NCBI GenBank assembly: GCA_024234505.1
Contig: JACKOD010000006.1
Span: 62,001 to 126,000, forward strand
Origin: Hahellaceae bacterium
GTDB taxonomy: Bacteria; Pseudomonadota; Gammaproteobacteria; Pseudomonadales; Oleiphilaceae
Reading direction: 5' to 3'
DNA: 64,000 nt
This document shows, in pieces, positions 52,901-61,137 of the stretch (position 1 is the first letter of the stretch; every line of letters starts with the position of its first letter). Both the position numbers and the translations under genes were made by a program. The notes beneath the pieces were generated by a model that made no database searches, was not told the origin of the DNA, and worked only from the letters and a program-made list of their open reading frames with translations.

Positions 52901-53179
52901 AGTTATTTACGCAACTTCCCGTTCAGCACACTCAAAATCGACCAGTCATTTGTACGCGACGTCGTGAGTGATAAAGAAGACCGTGAATTGGTTCAGGCAA
53001 CCATTGCCATGGCTCGCAGTCTGGGGCTGAAAATTGTCGGTGAAGGCGTTGAAGAAAAAGAGCAGTATGAATATTTGCGGGATCAGCAATGCGATATCGT
53101 ACAAGGGTATTATTTCAGCCCGCCCATACAGGCCTCGGCCTTTCTGGAATTGCTCACAAAAAATAACTGTCTGCCCTGA
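49955..53179 (+). CDS. Membrane PAS-GGDEF-EAL protein (c-di-GMP turnover)
   Basis: A 1074-residue protein. TM1 is WIPMLVFGAFSLLLVLFSLIA. A periplasmic domain spans about residues 40-185, with TM2 WLVTFGLSLLLVLLL and HAMP. Three PAS domains follow (from about 265, 395 and 525), then GGDEF (RQGGDEFLIVLAD) and EAL (IVGAEALIRWTNADLG, AMDDFGTGYSSLSYLRNFPFSTLKID). Both catalytic signatures are intact, so it could make and break c-di-GMP. The TTG at 49955 has GGAG five bases upstream and abuts the binding-protein stop; the ATG at 49964 is an alternative. Signal input is probably from the coupled lipoprotein. Confidence 0.92.
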   Translation: MNAMKFRPSASLRVWIPMLVFGAFSLLLVLFSLIAHHREKAEIIAEYHQDVSFRMAWIQRAVQNEIDDGKWESVLQTIANAALYGDIKYIALLNDKNKVLYATRFAWKDQFAENVLDGFSSVDNAEAQRKKVPVVRDDPVGQVLYSHYPIALPNPSGLRDNKMGTLVMAYDLTPGFEQLNHQMRANFLDQWLVTFGLSLLLVLLLNRNLSRPIRRLSAAVEQVQQGNYGIQVKVRQKSEIGRLSQAFNAMSLQLKTTLNALDKAEQHERLILASTAEGIYGMNLEGECTFANTACLKMLGYESQEELVGYPMHERMHHHFEDLTYYPESDCPIYRDCLSGRTVHCDSEVFWRKDGSSFRVEYHAHPIVENDEIIGAVVTFHDISERIRMEEAEKEALRMLQTILDRAPALISTKDLDGNVTFANRYFEILDARGPDAFQGKNIYDLFPEEVADELWKNDLVAQKADEGVELEEVVKHSDGTEHTYLTIKFPLKTKEGELFGTCAISTDITERNQREKMIRLLSQALEQTPLSVFITDKDGVIQYVNPHYVEVSGYSAQQLIGQKPSFNQSGATNRQVYQDLWDTILSGQTWTGEILNKRASGATYWENVIISPLEDDKGQLQNFICIKEDISHRKRYESQILHQAHYDPLTDLPNRMLASDRLNQAIKAAERHQKKVAVIFVDLDNFKKINDSLGHEAGDQLLIEATKRLQKCVRAEDTLARQGGDEFLIVLADMESSDEVERVALGISEQFSKPFTLSGITSLVTASMGVALYPDDGGDSAMLIRNADAAMYRAKDEGRNNFQFFAPQMNEHALRRLQIEQHLHGVLERNELEIYYQPLINAKTARIVGAEALIRWTNADLGRVSPAEFIPICEQTGLIIDIGDWIIQTACQQAQDWIKLGLTDFYISINVSPRQFRGRNVLHSIERALQSTGLQAKHLEIEVTEGLLVRNHPDTLEVMSTLKTQGVLIAMDDFGTGYSSLSYLRNFPFSTLKIDQSFVRDVVSDKEDRELVQATIAMARSLGLKIVGEGVEEKEQYEYLRDQQCDIVQGYYFSPPIQASAFLELLTKNNCLP

Positions 53180-53315
53180 AGGTCTCCCTGACCGCCCGCG
53201 TCGCCAACACAAAAGTCACACCCACGCTGCGGATCGAGCCCTGACTTGATCTGTAGCGTTGGCCGGTGCGACAGAAACCAATAAAATACACACTTGTTTC
53301 AATTAAGCCCCAAAG

Positions 53316-55148
53316 GTGCCCACCTTGTCCGATGTTCGGCCAGACCTGCCTGCTTCATCTACCAATGCCACTCCTGCTTACACCTGGGAGCGGATCCGAT
53401 CACTGGCACTGAGCCATAGACCCCGACTGATCAAGGCCAATCTGGTTGCGGTACTCGCCACCTTGTTTAGCGTGCCGGTACCATTACTGCTCCCCATGCT
53501 CGTGGATGAAGTCTTGTTGAAGCAGCCCGGTGCCGTTCTTCCTGCCATTCACCGCTGGTTTCCGGAGGCGTGGCAAAGCCCGGTATTTTATATCGGCCTG
53601 ATGGTCGTTATCTCATTAATCCTGCGCCTGAGCTCGCTTGCGCTGAACGTTTGGCAGGCTCGCCAGTTTGCGATAGTTGCCAAAGATATCGTGTTCCGGA
53701 TTCGCGGCGACATGCTGGAAAGGTTAAAGCGCATTGCCATGGCCGAGTATGAATTACTGGGCAGTGGTTGTATGGCCAGCCGCTATGTGACCGACCTCGA
53801 AACGCTCGATCGTTTTATTGGTGCCTCGGTGAGCAAGCTGCTCATCGCCAGCCTGTCTTTATTCGGCACTGCGCTCCTATTACTGTGGATGCACTGGCAA
53901 CTGGCCCTGTTGATTTTGTTCTTTAATCCGATGGTGATTTATTTCACCACCCGGGTCGGAAAAAAGGTCAAAGAACTCAAGCGTCGCGAAAACTCCGCCT
54001 TCGAGGTATTCCAGCAGGCGCTGACTGAAACGCTCGACGCGATCTATCAGATTCGCGCCGCCAATCGCGAACAGCACTATTTGCAGGCTTTGTGGCAACA
54101 CGCCCGGAGCGTGCGAGACCATGCGGTTCAGTATGAATGGCAGAGTGATGCCGCGAGCCGCCTGAGTTTTCTTCTGTTCCAGTTTGGCGTTGATGTTTTC
54201 CGTGCGGCCGCCATGCTGACGGTCGTATTTTCGGATCTCAGTGTGGGTTATATGTTCGCGATTTTCGGTTATCTCTGGTTCATGATGGGGCCTGTACAGG
54301 AAATCCTCGCCATGCAGTACAGTTATTTTGCGGCGAATGCGGCCCTGACCCGAATCAACAAAGTGTTCCAGCTGAGAGAGGAGCCGCTCTATCCTCACTC
54401 GAAGAACCCTTTTGCCCATCAATCCACTGTCGCGGTCACCGTTTCGAACGTACATTTCGCCTATACGCCGGGACAGGATGTGCTAAGAGGGGTGAGCCTG
54501 AACATTGCCCGGGGCGAAAAAGTTGCCTTGGTGGGAGCCAGCGGCGGTGGGAAATCCACTCTGGTTCAAGTACTGCTGGGCATGTATACGCCCAGCCGGG
54601 GCACAGTTCAGTTTGATGGTGTCCCCGTAGACGAAATCGGGCTTGACGTGGTGCGCGAACACGTTGCCACCGTATTGCAGCATCCGGCACTTTTCAATGA
54701 AAGCGTGCGAGCCAACCTTTCCATGGGTCGAACTTTCTCGGATCAGGAACTGTGGGAGGCACTGGCCATCGCTCAGCTTAAAGCGGTCGTTGAGTCGATG
54801 CCTGAAGGCCTGGAGACCATCCTCGGACGGCAAGGTGTGCGACTGTCCGGCGGCCAGCGTCAGCGCTTGGCCATTGCGCGCATGGTGCTGGCCAACCCTT
54901 CCGTGGTCATTCTCGATGAAGCCACCTCGGCGCTGGATGCGGAAACCGAATTTCACGTGCATGAAGCATTGCAGGCATTTCTCGATCATCGAACCACACT
55001 CATCATTGCTCATCGCCTGAGCGCCGTAAAACAGGCTGACCGGGTCTTTGTTTTTGAGGATGGCATTGTAAGCGAGGAAGGTCATCACGACGATCTTCTG
55101 GCACAGAAAGGTTTGTACTGGCAACTTTACGGTGAGCGCCAGCACTGA
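53316..55148 (+). CDS. ABC transporter, fused permease and ATP-binding protein (exporter type)
   Basis: A 610-residue half-transporter. Six transmembrane helices occupy the first 310 residues (ANLVAVLATLFSVPVPLLLPMLVDEVL and so on). An ATPase domain follows with Walker A VGASGGGKST, signature LSGGQRQRLAIARM and Walker B VVILDEATSALD. The architecture is that of MsbA- or multidrug-type homodimeric exporters, for lipids, drugs or peptides. There are no peptidase or accessory genes nearby. GTG 53316 is open, but TTG 53325 has AAGG at the right distance and may be the true start, three residues later. Confidence 0.9.
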   Translation: MPTLSDVRPDLPASSTNATPAYTWERIRSLALSHRPRLIKANLVAVLATLFSVPVPLLLPMLVDEVLLKQPGAVLPAIHRWFPEAWQSPVFYIGLMVVISLILRLSSLALNVWQARQFAIVAKDIVFRIRGDMLERLKRIAMAEYELLGSGCMASRYVTDLETLDRFIGASVSKLLIASLSLFGTALLLLWMHWQLALLILFFNPMVIYFTTRVGKKVKELKRRENSAFEVFQQALTETLDAIYQIRAANREQHYLQALWQHARSVRDHAVQYEWQSDAASRLSFLLFQFGVDVFRAAAMLTVVFSDLSVGYMFAIFGYLWFMMGPVQEILAMQYSYFAANAALTRINKVFQLREEPLYPHSKNPFAHQSTVAVTVSNVHFAYTPGQDVLRGVSLNIARGEKVALVGASGGGKSTLVQVLLGMYTPSRGTVQFDGVPVDEIGLDVVREHVATVLQHPALFNESVRANLSMGRTFSDQELWEALAIAQLKAVVESMPEGLETILGRQGVRLSGGQRQRLAIARMVLANPSVVILDEATSALDAETEFHVHEALQAFLDHRTTLIIAHRLSAVKQADRVFVFEDGIVSEEGHHDDLLAQKGLYWQLYGERQH

Positions 55149-55170
55149 TCAGCAACCATCCCCCCTTTTG

Positions 55171-55989
55171 TTAGGATTCCGTTTTTGAAGGAAGACTCGC
55201 GGGAAGGGGGTTAGACGCGCTTTCCCGGGCGGCTTTAAACTGATCCGAGAACGCCCCCGCCAGTATCGCAGTGGGCATGCTGACCAAACCGATACCGGTC
55301 AGTGCCAGTAATCCCGCGCAGGTTTTCCCCAGCGCAGTCACCGGATACACATCACCGTAACCTATGGTCGTCAAGGTCGCCACCGCCCACCAGAGCGCTC
55401 GAGGTATCGATCCGAATTGCTCCGGCTGAACCTCACCTTCGACAAAAAACAATAATGTTGCCGCCAGCACTAATAAAGACAGCGCGATAAAAAAGCTCAC
55501 CACCAGTTCTCGCCAGCAGCGCTGAATCGCTGTCACGATAATCTGCAAGGCGCGGGTATATCGACCCAGTGCGGCAAATCGTGCAAATCTCGCAATACGG
55601 GCGATCCGGATCAACAGAAGGTCACTGCCTCCCAGCGTGAGCAATGAAGGTAAAAACGCCACGAGATCAAAAATGGCCATCGGGGTCAGCATGAATTTAA
55701 GCCGTCCCCGAACACCGCCATAACGCGCATCTTCGCTGATCACCCACAAACGAACGCTATATTCCACGGCAAAAACAAACGACAGGAATAATTCGAAATT
55801 GCGAAAGTGTCCGCCCCAATAGGTTCGAAATTCAGGTTCGGTATCCAGAATGGAAATAAAAACGCCGAACGTAATGAGCCAGAACAATAGCTGGTTGAAA
55901 GGCGACAAGCCCGGCTTATCGTAGGCATGAACCACGATTTGGCGAAAAATTCGCTGGCGCAGTGAGTTGGCACTTGTGTTTGGCTTCAC
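55171..55989 (-). CDS. Voltage-gated potassium channel family protein
   Basis: A 272-residue channel. S1 is FNQLLFWLITFGVFISIL. The S4 segment has regularly spaced Arg (LLLIRIARIARFARFAALGRYTRAL). The pore helix and selectivity filter are LWWAVATLTTIGYGDVYPV, and S6 is LLALTGIGLVSMPTAILAGAF. It matches the bacterial Kv-like family; TIGYGD is the potassium filter. It starts at GTG 55989 with GAGAGG six bases before. It is convergent with the ABC exporter gene. Confidence 0.92.
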   Translation of the reverse strand: MKPNTSANSLRQRIFRQIVVHAYDKPGLSPFNQLLFWLITFGVFISILDTEPEFRTYWGGHFRNFELFLSFVFAVEYSVRLWVISEDARYGGVRGRLKFMLTPMAIFDLVAFLPSLLTLGGSDLLLIRIARIARFARFAALGRYTRALQIIVTAIQRCWRELVVSFFIALSLLVLAATLLFFVEGEVQPEQFGSIPRALWWAVATLTTIGYGDVYPVTALGKTCAGLLALTGIGLVSMPTAILAGAFSDQFKAARESASNPLPASLPSKTES

Positions 55990-56006
55990 CCAAGCCTCTC
56001 CCGAGG

Positions 56007-58286
56007 TTAGTTTACTTGGGAAAAGTATAGATGCGCGCTTTGCTTACTAAACTCCATCGTCTGATTTTTTTCAAACTGTACGGTAAAAGAGCGCTCAGCT
56101 TCAGCAATCACCTTGCCTTTACCGAAAATGGCATGTACCACTTCAGTACAGGCCCACACTGCCCCTCCTGTCGGCCCGGCTTGAGCGGACACCGCCTGCG
56201 AACTGCTTAACGATACCTCTAACAGGGCCGCGTAACGACGGGCGATGCCGGTGAGTGGATGCGATAGCTGAAGGGTGCCAGAGGTCGCCGGATACAATGC
56301 GGCCCCCAACTCATCACACAGGCCGCAATTTATTTCCGTCAAAAAGCGGCTGGGATGCACTTCGCCCATTCCGTCGGTGGCTACGGCAGGGCTGATCAAA
56401 TGTAATCCCTTAATCGCCCGGGTCATCGCGACGTACAATAAGCGACGTTCGCTTTCAATATATTCAGCAGTGATCCCCGATCGACCGCTTGTCAGGGTAT
56501 AGGGCAACAATTTGTCGCTCAGTCCGGGTATGATCACCACGGGCCACTCCAAACCTTTCGTGCGATGAATGCTGGAAATCAACAGGGCATCGCGCAAAGG
56601 TGCGCCACGCCCGGAAAGCTCAGTCCGGGGCTTTAACGCCTGCTCACGCAAAATCCGCAAATGCACCAACAATTCAGGCAAGGGCTTCTGGACACTTTCA
56701 ATGTAGCGCAGAAAACCTTCGACTCGACCAATTTGTTCTTCCGCCGCTTCGTGAGTCAACGCCAGTGCGCGCAACCCCGCATACAGTTCGGTTTGCTCGA
56801 TGTAGGCCCGCAACAGATCGCTCACACGCGAGGCAGCGGATGAGCCGTTGAGCAGCGAGGTCCACAAACGACCGGTACGCTGTAGTTTCATTCGCTGGAT
56901 CTGAATTAAATCCTTGTCGATCCAGTTTTCCAGAATCTCACCGTATCCGCTATTGCGCTGCGCCAGCACGTTGCAAAGTGGTTGCATCAACGAATCTTTC
57001 AAACCAATGTGGGGAAACCGCAACAACCGCTCAAAAGCCCGATGCCTCACCTCCGGGGTTGCCAAAGACAATTCTCCCGACGCCAGCGCCAACACCCCGA
57101 TCAGCGCTTCCACCTCCTTGCTGGCCAGCGCACTGCGTCCATTATCCATAAGGTACGCCATCCCTTTCTCCAGCAGGATCAGCTCGATTGCCACACTCTG
57201 ACTCCACACCCGCAGCAAAATGACGATGTCTGCGAGTTTGCCCTGGTGCTGCAAATGCTGTTCGATAATCGCTACAACCTGCTCCACTTCGGCAGACGAT
57301 TGATGCCAGTGAACGCCGGTATCGGGTGTCGAGCGATGACTGTGGCACAATACATCCTTACGGCCTTTGTTGTGACTGATCAGATGGTTCGCAAGCAACG
57401 CCACGCGATGCCCATAACGAAAACTACACGACAGGGTTTGCTCTCTCGGACTTTCAAACTCTTCGGCAAAGCGGTTGAGTATGTATTCCGGCCGGGCACC
57501 GCGAAATTCATAGATCGTCTGATCCGGATCCCCGACTACCGTTACCCGGGCCCGTTTACCCGCAACGTAGCGCAGCAGCAAGTGCTGTATTTCATTCGTA
57601 TCCTGGTATTCATCAACCAGTAAAAAGTCCATTTTGTTTTCGACGAGCTGCCTTGCCTGCGCATGGTGGTGAATCAGTTTCACCGGCACATAAAGCATAT
57701 CGGCAAAAGTAATGCGCTGTGCCTGTTGGCGCCATTCTTCAAAGGCCGTAAACACTTCCAGAAAATAACGGTACTTGGCCGCATACTCCAGTGCCTCAAA
57801 AACCTCTTCGGGCGTTTGCAGCGTGGTTTTACACAAATCGACAAATTTAACGGCGGCTTCGACATGATCCTTTTTGTTGCGCTTGATCTCGTCTTGCAGC
57901 TCGGCAGGGGCAAGCTGCGTAATGGTGCGCCAGATTTGCCACTCAATTTCATGCTCAGCCAAAGGCGTCATGTTCATGGGTGGCAGTAAACCTTCCTGTA
58001 TAAATCGCTGGTACAGTCGATACCCCATCGCATGGTAGGTTCGCACCTCGGGGAGTTTTGTATCGGCTTCGGGAATCACCTGTCGAAGTTTTTTAACGAA
58101 ATCCAGCTGCGCCTGTTTGTTGAACATCAGAATCAGTACGCGTCGAGGATCGTGACCCTGAGCCAGTAAATGACGAATTCTCCACGCCAGCGTCGTGGTT
58201 TTGCCACTGCCCGCCACGGCAGTAATGACACAATGTTCATCAAAATCGGCGTGGATGATGGCATCCTGTTCAGGCGTGAGTTGCAT
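56007..58286 (-). CDS. UvrD/Rep-family ATP-dependent DNA helicase
   Basis: A 759-residue SF1A helicase. Motif I (Walker A) is AVAGSGKTTTL at residues 23-33. Motif II is LVDEYQDTNEIQ, motif III is TVVGDPDQTIYEFRGARPE, motif IV is CSFRYGHRVALLANHLI, motif V is SIHRTKGLEWPVVIIPG, and motif VI is LLYVAMTRAIKGLHLISP. The C-terminus has a short extension (VVHAIFGKGKVIAEAERSFTVQFE) like the RNA-polymerase-binding Tudor-type ending of PcrA/UvrD. It acts in DNA repair or replication-fork restart. It is a single gene. Confidence 0.93.
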   Translation of the reverse strand: MQLTPEQDAIIHADFDEHCVITAVAGSGKTTTLAWRIRHLLAQGHDPRRVLILMFNKQAQLDFVKKLRQVIPEADTKLPEVRTYHAMGYRLYQRFIQEGLLPPMNMTPLAEHEIEWQIWRTITQLAPAELQDEIKRNKKDHVEAAVKFVDLCKTTLQTPEEVFEALEYAAKYRYFLEVFTAFEEWRQQAQRITFADMLYVPVKLIHHHAQARQLVENKMDFLLVDEYQDTNEIQHLLLRYVAGKRARVTVVGDPDQTIYEFRGARPEYILNRFAEEFESPREQTLSCSFRYGHRVALLANHLISHNKGRKDVLCHSHRSTPDTGVHWHQSSAEVEQVVAIIEQHLQHQGKLADIVILLRVWSQSVAIELILLEKGMAYLMDNGRSALASKEVEALIGVLALASGELSLATPEVRHRAFERLLRFPHIGLKDSLMQPLCNVLAQRNSGYGEILENWIDKDLIQIQRMKLQRTGRLWTSLLNGSSAASRVSDLLRAYIEQTELYAGLRALALTHEAAEEQIGRVEGFLRYIESVQKPLPELLVHLRILREQALKPRTELSGRGAPLRDALLISSIHRTKGLEWPVVIIPGLSDKLLPYTLTSGRSGITAEYIESERRLLYVAMTRAIKGLHLISPAVATDGMGEVHPSRFLTEINCGLCDELGAALYPATSGTLQLSHPLTGIARRYAALLEVSLSSSQAVSAQAGPTGGAVWACTEVVHAIFGKGKVIAEAERSFTVQFEKNQTMEFSKQSAHLYFSQVN

Positions 58287-58514
58287 TGGCGGACAGACTT
58301 ATCAGCAGCGAAAGTGACTGATAATAGCAAGAATCCTCCAGACTGTGACCCTTTTGCTTTACCTGCCGATTTAATTGACTGACAATGTTAACTATCTGCA
58401 AGGTGGAAGGCCTGTCCGCCCTGTGGTGATTGCAGCAGAACGCAATCATGCCATTCGCAATCCTGCGAATCGCAAAAAATACAAAACAATAACCGTGACA
58501 CGGAAGAAAGAGTC

Positions 58515-59024
58515 ATGCTGAAATTAAAACCGAACCAGAGAGTCCCGGGCATCGTAAAGCCCTTAAGTATTATTCTGCTAGCCGGCTGGCTGGGCGCTTG
58601 TGCGAGTACCGATCACTCGGAAAGCCCCAGCATGACACCGGCTGATCAAGCACAATACCTCATGCAAGCCGCCGGACAAGGCGACAAAAATATCGTACAA
58701 CAACTCATTAGCAATGGCGCAGACGTTAACTTTCTTGATGCGTCGGGCAATTCTCCGCTTTCTGAAGCCGCGTTACAGGGCAAGTTGACCATTGTTAAAA
58801 TGCTGATTAAAGCGGGCAGCGACGTCAACATCACCCCCAAAGGTGAATCACTGTTGATGCATATTGTGCGTAACAATGACCTGCTCACCGCGCAGGTGCT
58901 GATTGCGGCAGGTGCCGATGTCAATTTCCATACTGCCGAAGGGGTATCGGCTCTCAGCATCGCCAAGGAAAAAGGTTACGGCGAGCTGGAAATGTTACTT
59001 ATCCAGTCGGGTGCACAATCCTGA
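58515..59024 (+). CDS. Ankyrin-repeat lipoprotein
   Basis: A 169-residue lipoprotein with the lipobox LGAC (PLSIILLAGWLGACASTD). A short linker is followed by three ankyrin repeats (KNIVQQLISNGADVNFLDASGNSPLSEAALQGKLTIVKMLIKAGSDVN..., NDLLTAQVLIAAGADVNFHTAEGVSALSIAKEKGYGELEMLLIQSGA). Ankyrin repeats bind proteins, so this may be an envelope adaptor. It is monocistronic; the flanking genes are a helicase (divergent) and a MerR regulator. Confidence 0.88.
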   Translation: MLKLKPNQRVPGIVKPLSIILLAGWLGACASTDHSESPSMTPADQAQYLMQAAGQGDKNIVQQLISNGADVNFLDASGNSPLSEAALQGKLTIVKMLIKAGSDVNITPKGESLLMHIVRNNDLLTAQVLIAAGADVNFHTAEGVSALSIAKEKGYGELEMLLIQSGAQS

Positions 59025-59030
59025 CCTGCC

Positions 59031-59084
59031 AAACGGACAGCGGACGATACCCTTCTGACCAGCATTTTGTATCGTTCGCCGTTT
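59031..59084 (+). terminator. Interrupted hairpin after the ankyrin lipoprotein
   Basis: GCGGACGATAC (59040-59050) pairs with GTATCGTTCGC (59069-59079) with one G-T pair. AAACG (59031-59035) pairs with CGTTT (59080-59084) across a four-base bulge. There is no T run, so its role as a terminator is uncertain. Confidence 0.35.
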
Positions 59085-59105
59085 CGGTCATAGCCATTGC
59101 TGTGC

Positions 59106-59136
59106 GCTGTGTTAACATTAATCCATTGTACACAGC
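59106..59136. promoter_or_regulatory. Inverted repeat upstream of the MerR-family gene
   Basis: GCTGTGT (59106-59112) and ACACAGC (59130-59136) are exact inverted repeats separated by 17 AT-rich bases. They lie about 125 bases before the likely MerR start at 59260. They could be an autoregulatory operator or a leader hairpin. Confidence 0.4.
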
Positions 59137-59259
59137 CAAACTGCGGATACCCGTTTTGCGGAACCTGTCTAATACGGCCCTGCGGCTTAGTGCAGGATTC
59201 AGGCCGCCAGGAGAGTGTTAAATCGGGGCCGGAAGATCCAACCGCAGGCGCGTAACCTT

Positions 59260-60135
59260 ATGACGACCGAGACGCCGACCATGAGTTTTCCCGAGGATAT
59301 ACTCAGTTTCATTGCCAGCCACCTGCCTGGCAGTGATGCCCCCATTACCCAGGACATTTCTGAAGATCAGGGCCGCAGCTATACCATCGATGAGCTTGCC
59401 CGAACCGCCGAAACCACGGTTAGAAACATTCGTGCCTACCAGGATAAAGGGCTGTTACCCCCGCCTGAATTACGTGGTCGAAAAGGTTTTTATTCCAGTA
59501 AGCACCTGGCCAGACTGCGCGTTATTTCCGGGCTGCTCGATCGAGGTTTTACTCTGGCCAGCATCGGAGAGCTATTATCCGCTCTGGAACAAGGGATAGA
59601 TCTGCGTAATCTGCTGGGACTCGAAACGGCCATTACCAGTCCGTGGACAGATGAAGAACCCCAGCTCGTTACCGCCGCCGAAATTCAACGCATGTTTGGA
59701 GACAAATTAACCCCCGAAGCCATTGCACGGGCAGTCGCACTCGATCTGGTACGCCCCGAAGGCGACCGACTCAAAGTACGCAGCATGCGTACCTTGCGGG
59801 CAGGAGCCGAACTGGTACAAACCGGCATTCCCTTCGAAGAATTACTTGAAATCATGCGAATGCTCAGAGGCAACGTAGAGCGGGTGGCCAATGAACTGGT
59901 CAAGCTTGTGGGAAATTATGTGCTGGCCCCCTTTACCGAAGGTACCATTCCCCCCAAAGAGGAGTTTCCTCAAATTGCTGAACTGATCTGGCGCTTGAGA
60001 CCACTGGCCGAAATGGCCGTGCATGCTGAAGTGGCCCGCGCGATGGAAAAAGCGGCTACCCGAATTCTGAGCGACAAACTACAAGACATTCTGGAACATA
60101 TGGAGCAGGAAAAAGCAAAAGACCGAAATCGTTAA
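59260..60135 (+). CDS. MerR-family transcriptional regulator
   Basis: A regulator of about 291 residues. A 45-residue N-terminal extension precedes the MerR helix-turn-helix (YTIDELARTAETTVRNIRAYQDKGLLPPPELRGRKGFYSSKHLARLRVISGLLDRGFTLASIGELL). A long helical effector domain follows, including AEIQRMFGDKLTPEAIARAVALDLV. It has none of the Cys clusters of metal-sensing MerR proteins, so an organic ligand is more likely. The next operon (hydrolase, BVMO, SDR) is encoded convergently and is a plausible target. The ATG at 59260 is favoured; a GTG at 59215 is also open. Confidence 0.85.
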   Translation: MTTETPTMSFPEDILSFIASHLPGSDAPITQDISEDQGRSYTIDELARTAETTVRNIRAYQDKGLLPPPELRGRKGFYSSKHLARLRVISGLLDRGFTLASIGELLSALEQGIDLRNLLGLETAITSPWTDEEPQLVTAAEIQRMFGDKLTPEAIARAVALDLVRPEGDRLKVRSMRTLRAGAELVQTGIPFEELLEIMRMLRGNVERVANELVKLVGNYVLAPFTEGTIPPKEEFPQIAELIWRLRPLAEMAVHAEVARAMEKAATRILSDKLQDILEHMEQEKAKDRNR

Positions 60136-60159
60136 AAGATAAAAGATAAAAGATAAAAG
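60133..60159 (+). repeat. Tandem heptamer repeat at the MerR stop codon
   Basis: TAAAAGA repeated at 60133-60139, 60140-60146 and 60147-60153, with a partial fourth copy (TAAAAG) at 60154-60159. The first TAA is the MerR stop. A perfect GGAGGTG follows at 60159 but no gene starts behind it. Confidence 0.85.
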
Positions 60160-60246
60160 GAGGTGCAGCGTCCCTGCTGCGTCAGACAAACACTTTATTT
60201 ACCTTCAACCCAAACTACCTTCGACCCAAAGACAAGGCCTCTGCGC

Positions 60247-61083
60247 TTAAGCCGATCTCATCAGGCGCATACCGATTTGCGCTACCGGCAGCAGCACGCG
60301 ATCATAAGACCCGGGCAGCAAACGCTGCATCAAATCCAGCAAGATCGCATCCGGCCCGATCAGCAGACGACGACTGCCCCGTTTCATCGCCCTGACAATT
60401 TGCGCCGCCGCCTGTTCGGGGGTGGTTAATGCGATTCGCTCGAACAACTGTGGCAAGTTCTGACTGGCACTGCCATCAATGCTGGCTTCGTGAATACCAT
60501 TACTCACCAATGCCGTTCGAACACCGCCGGGGTGTACGCACAACACTTTCACCTGCGTACCCGACATATCCTGACGCAAGGCTTCGGTGTATCCCCGAAC
60601 CGCGAATTTCGATGCGTTGTAGGCCGACTGCGTTGCTACACCAATAATGCCAAACACACTGGAAATATTGACGATGAGCGCCTCGGGACGTTTTTTCAAG
60701 GCATCAACAAAGGCACTGGTGCCATTCACGACCCCCCAGAAATTGATCCCGAACAGGCGTTCCACCTGCTCACGCCCCAGGGCATCCGCTTTTTGTGAAA
60801 GCGCGATTCCCGCATTGTTGACCACAACATCCACATAGCCGTAATGAGATTCGACTGCAGCGGCCCACGCCTCTACTTCGGCCGCGTTTGATACATCAAC
60901 CCGTTGCACGATCACCTGAGCACGCTTGGTGCGCAAGTCTTCGGCCAAGGCGTGTAGTCCGGCTTCGTTAACATCCGCCAGCGCCAGGAAAGCCCCCTGT
61001 GCAGCACAGACTTCTGCGAGTGCACGCCCGATGCCAGAGGCGGCACCGGTTATGGCTACTACTTTGTTATATAAGGATTTCAT
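60247..61083 (-). CDS. Short-chain dehydrogenase/reductase
   Basis: A 278-residue classical SDR. The cofactor motif is ITGAASGIGRAL, Asp in LALADVNE suggests NAD preference, NNAG is in VDVVVNNAGIALS, the catalytic Ser is in IVNISSVFG, and YxxxK is in SAYNASKFAVRG. It likely interconverts an alcohol and a ketone. It is the third gene of the operon with a metal-dependent hydrolase and a BVMO-like monooxygenase, 54 bases after the latter's stop, and could supply or use the monooxygenase's ketone substrate. Confidence 0.9.
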   Translation of the reverse strand: MKSLYNKVVAITGAASGIGRALAEVCAAQGAFLALADVNEAGLHALAEDLRTKRAQVIVQRVDVSNAAEVEAWAAAVESHYGYVDVVVNNAGIALSQKADALGREQVERLFGINFWGVVNGTSAFVDALKKRPEALIVNISSVFGIIGVATQSAYNASKFAVRGYTEALRQDMSGTQVKVLCVHPGGVRTALVSNGIHEASIDGSASQNLPQLFERIALTTPEQAAAQIVRAMKRGSRRLLIGPDAILLDLMQRLLPGSYDRVLLPVAQIGMRLMRSA

Positions 61084-61137
61084 CTTTATTCCTGTTTCTA
61101 AAATAGAATGATTGTCACTGATCTGATTGCCCCCGAA

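Noticed and set aside
60163..60429. 88-codon plus-strand ORF behind the GGAGGTG near 60159
   Set aside because: It is antisense to the SDR gene and low in complexity (Gln, Arg and His rich), and the ribosome site spacing is too short for its first codon.
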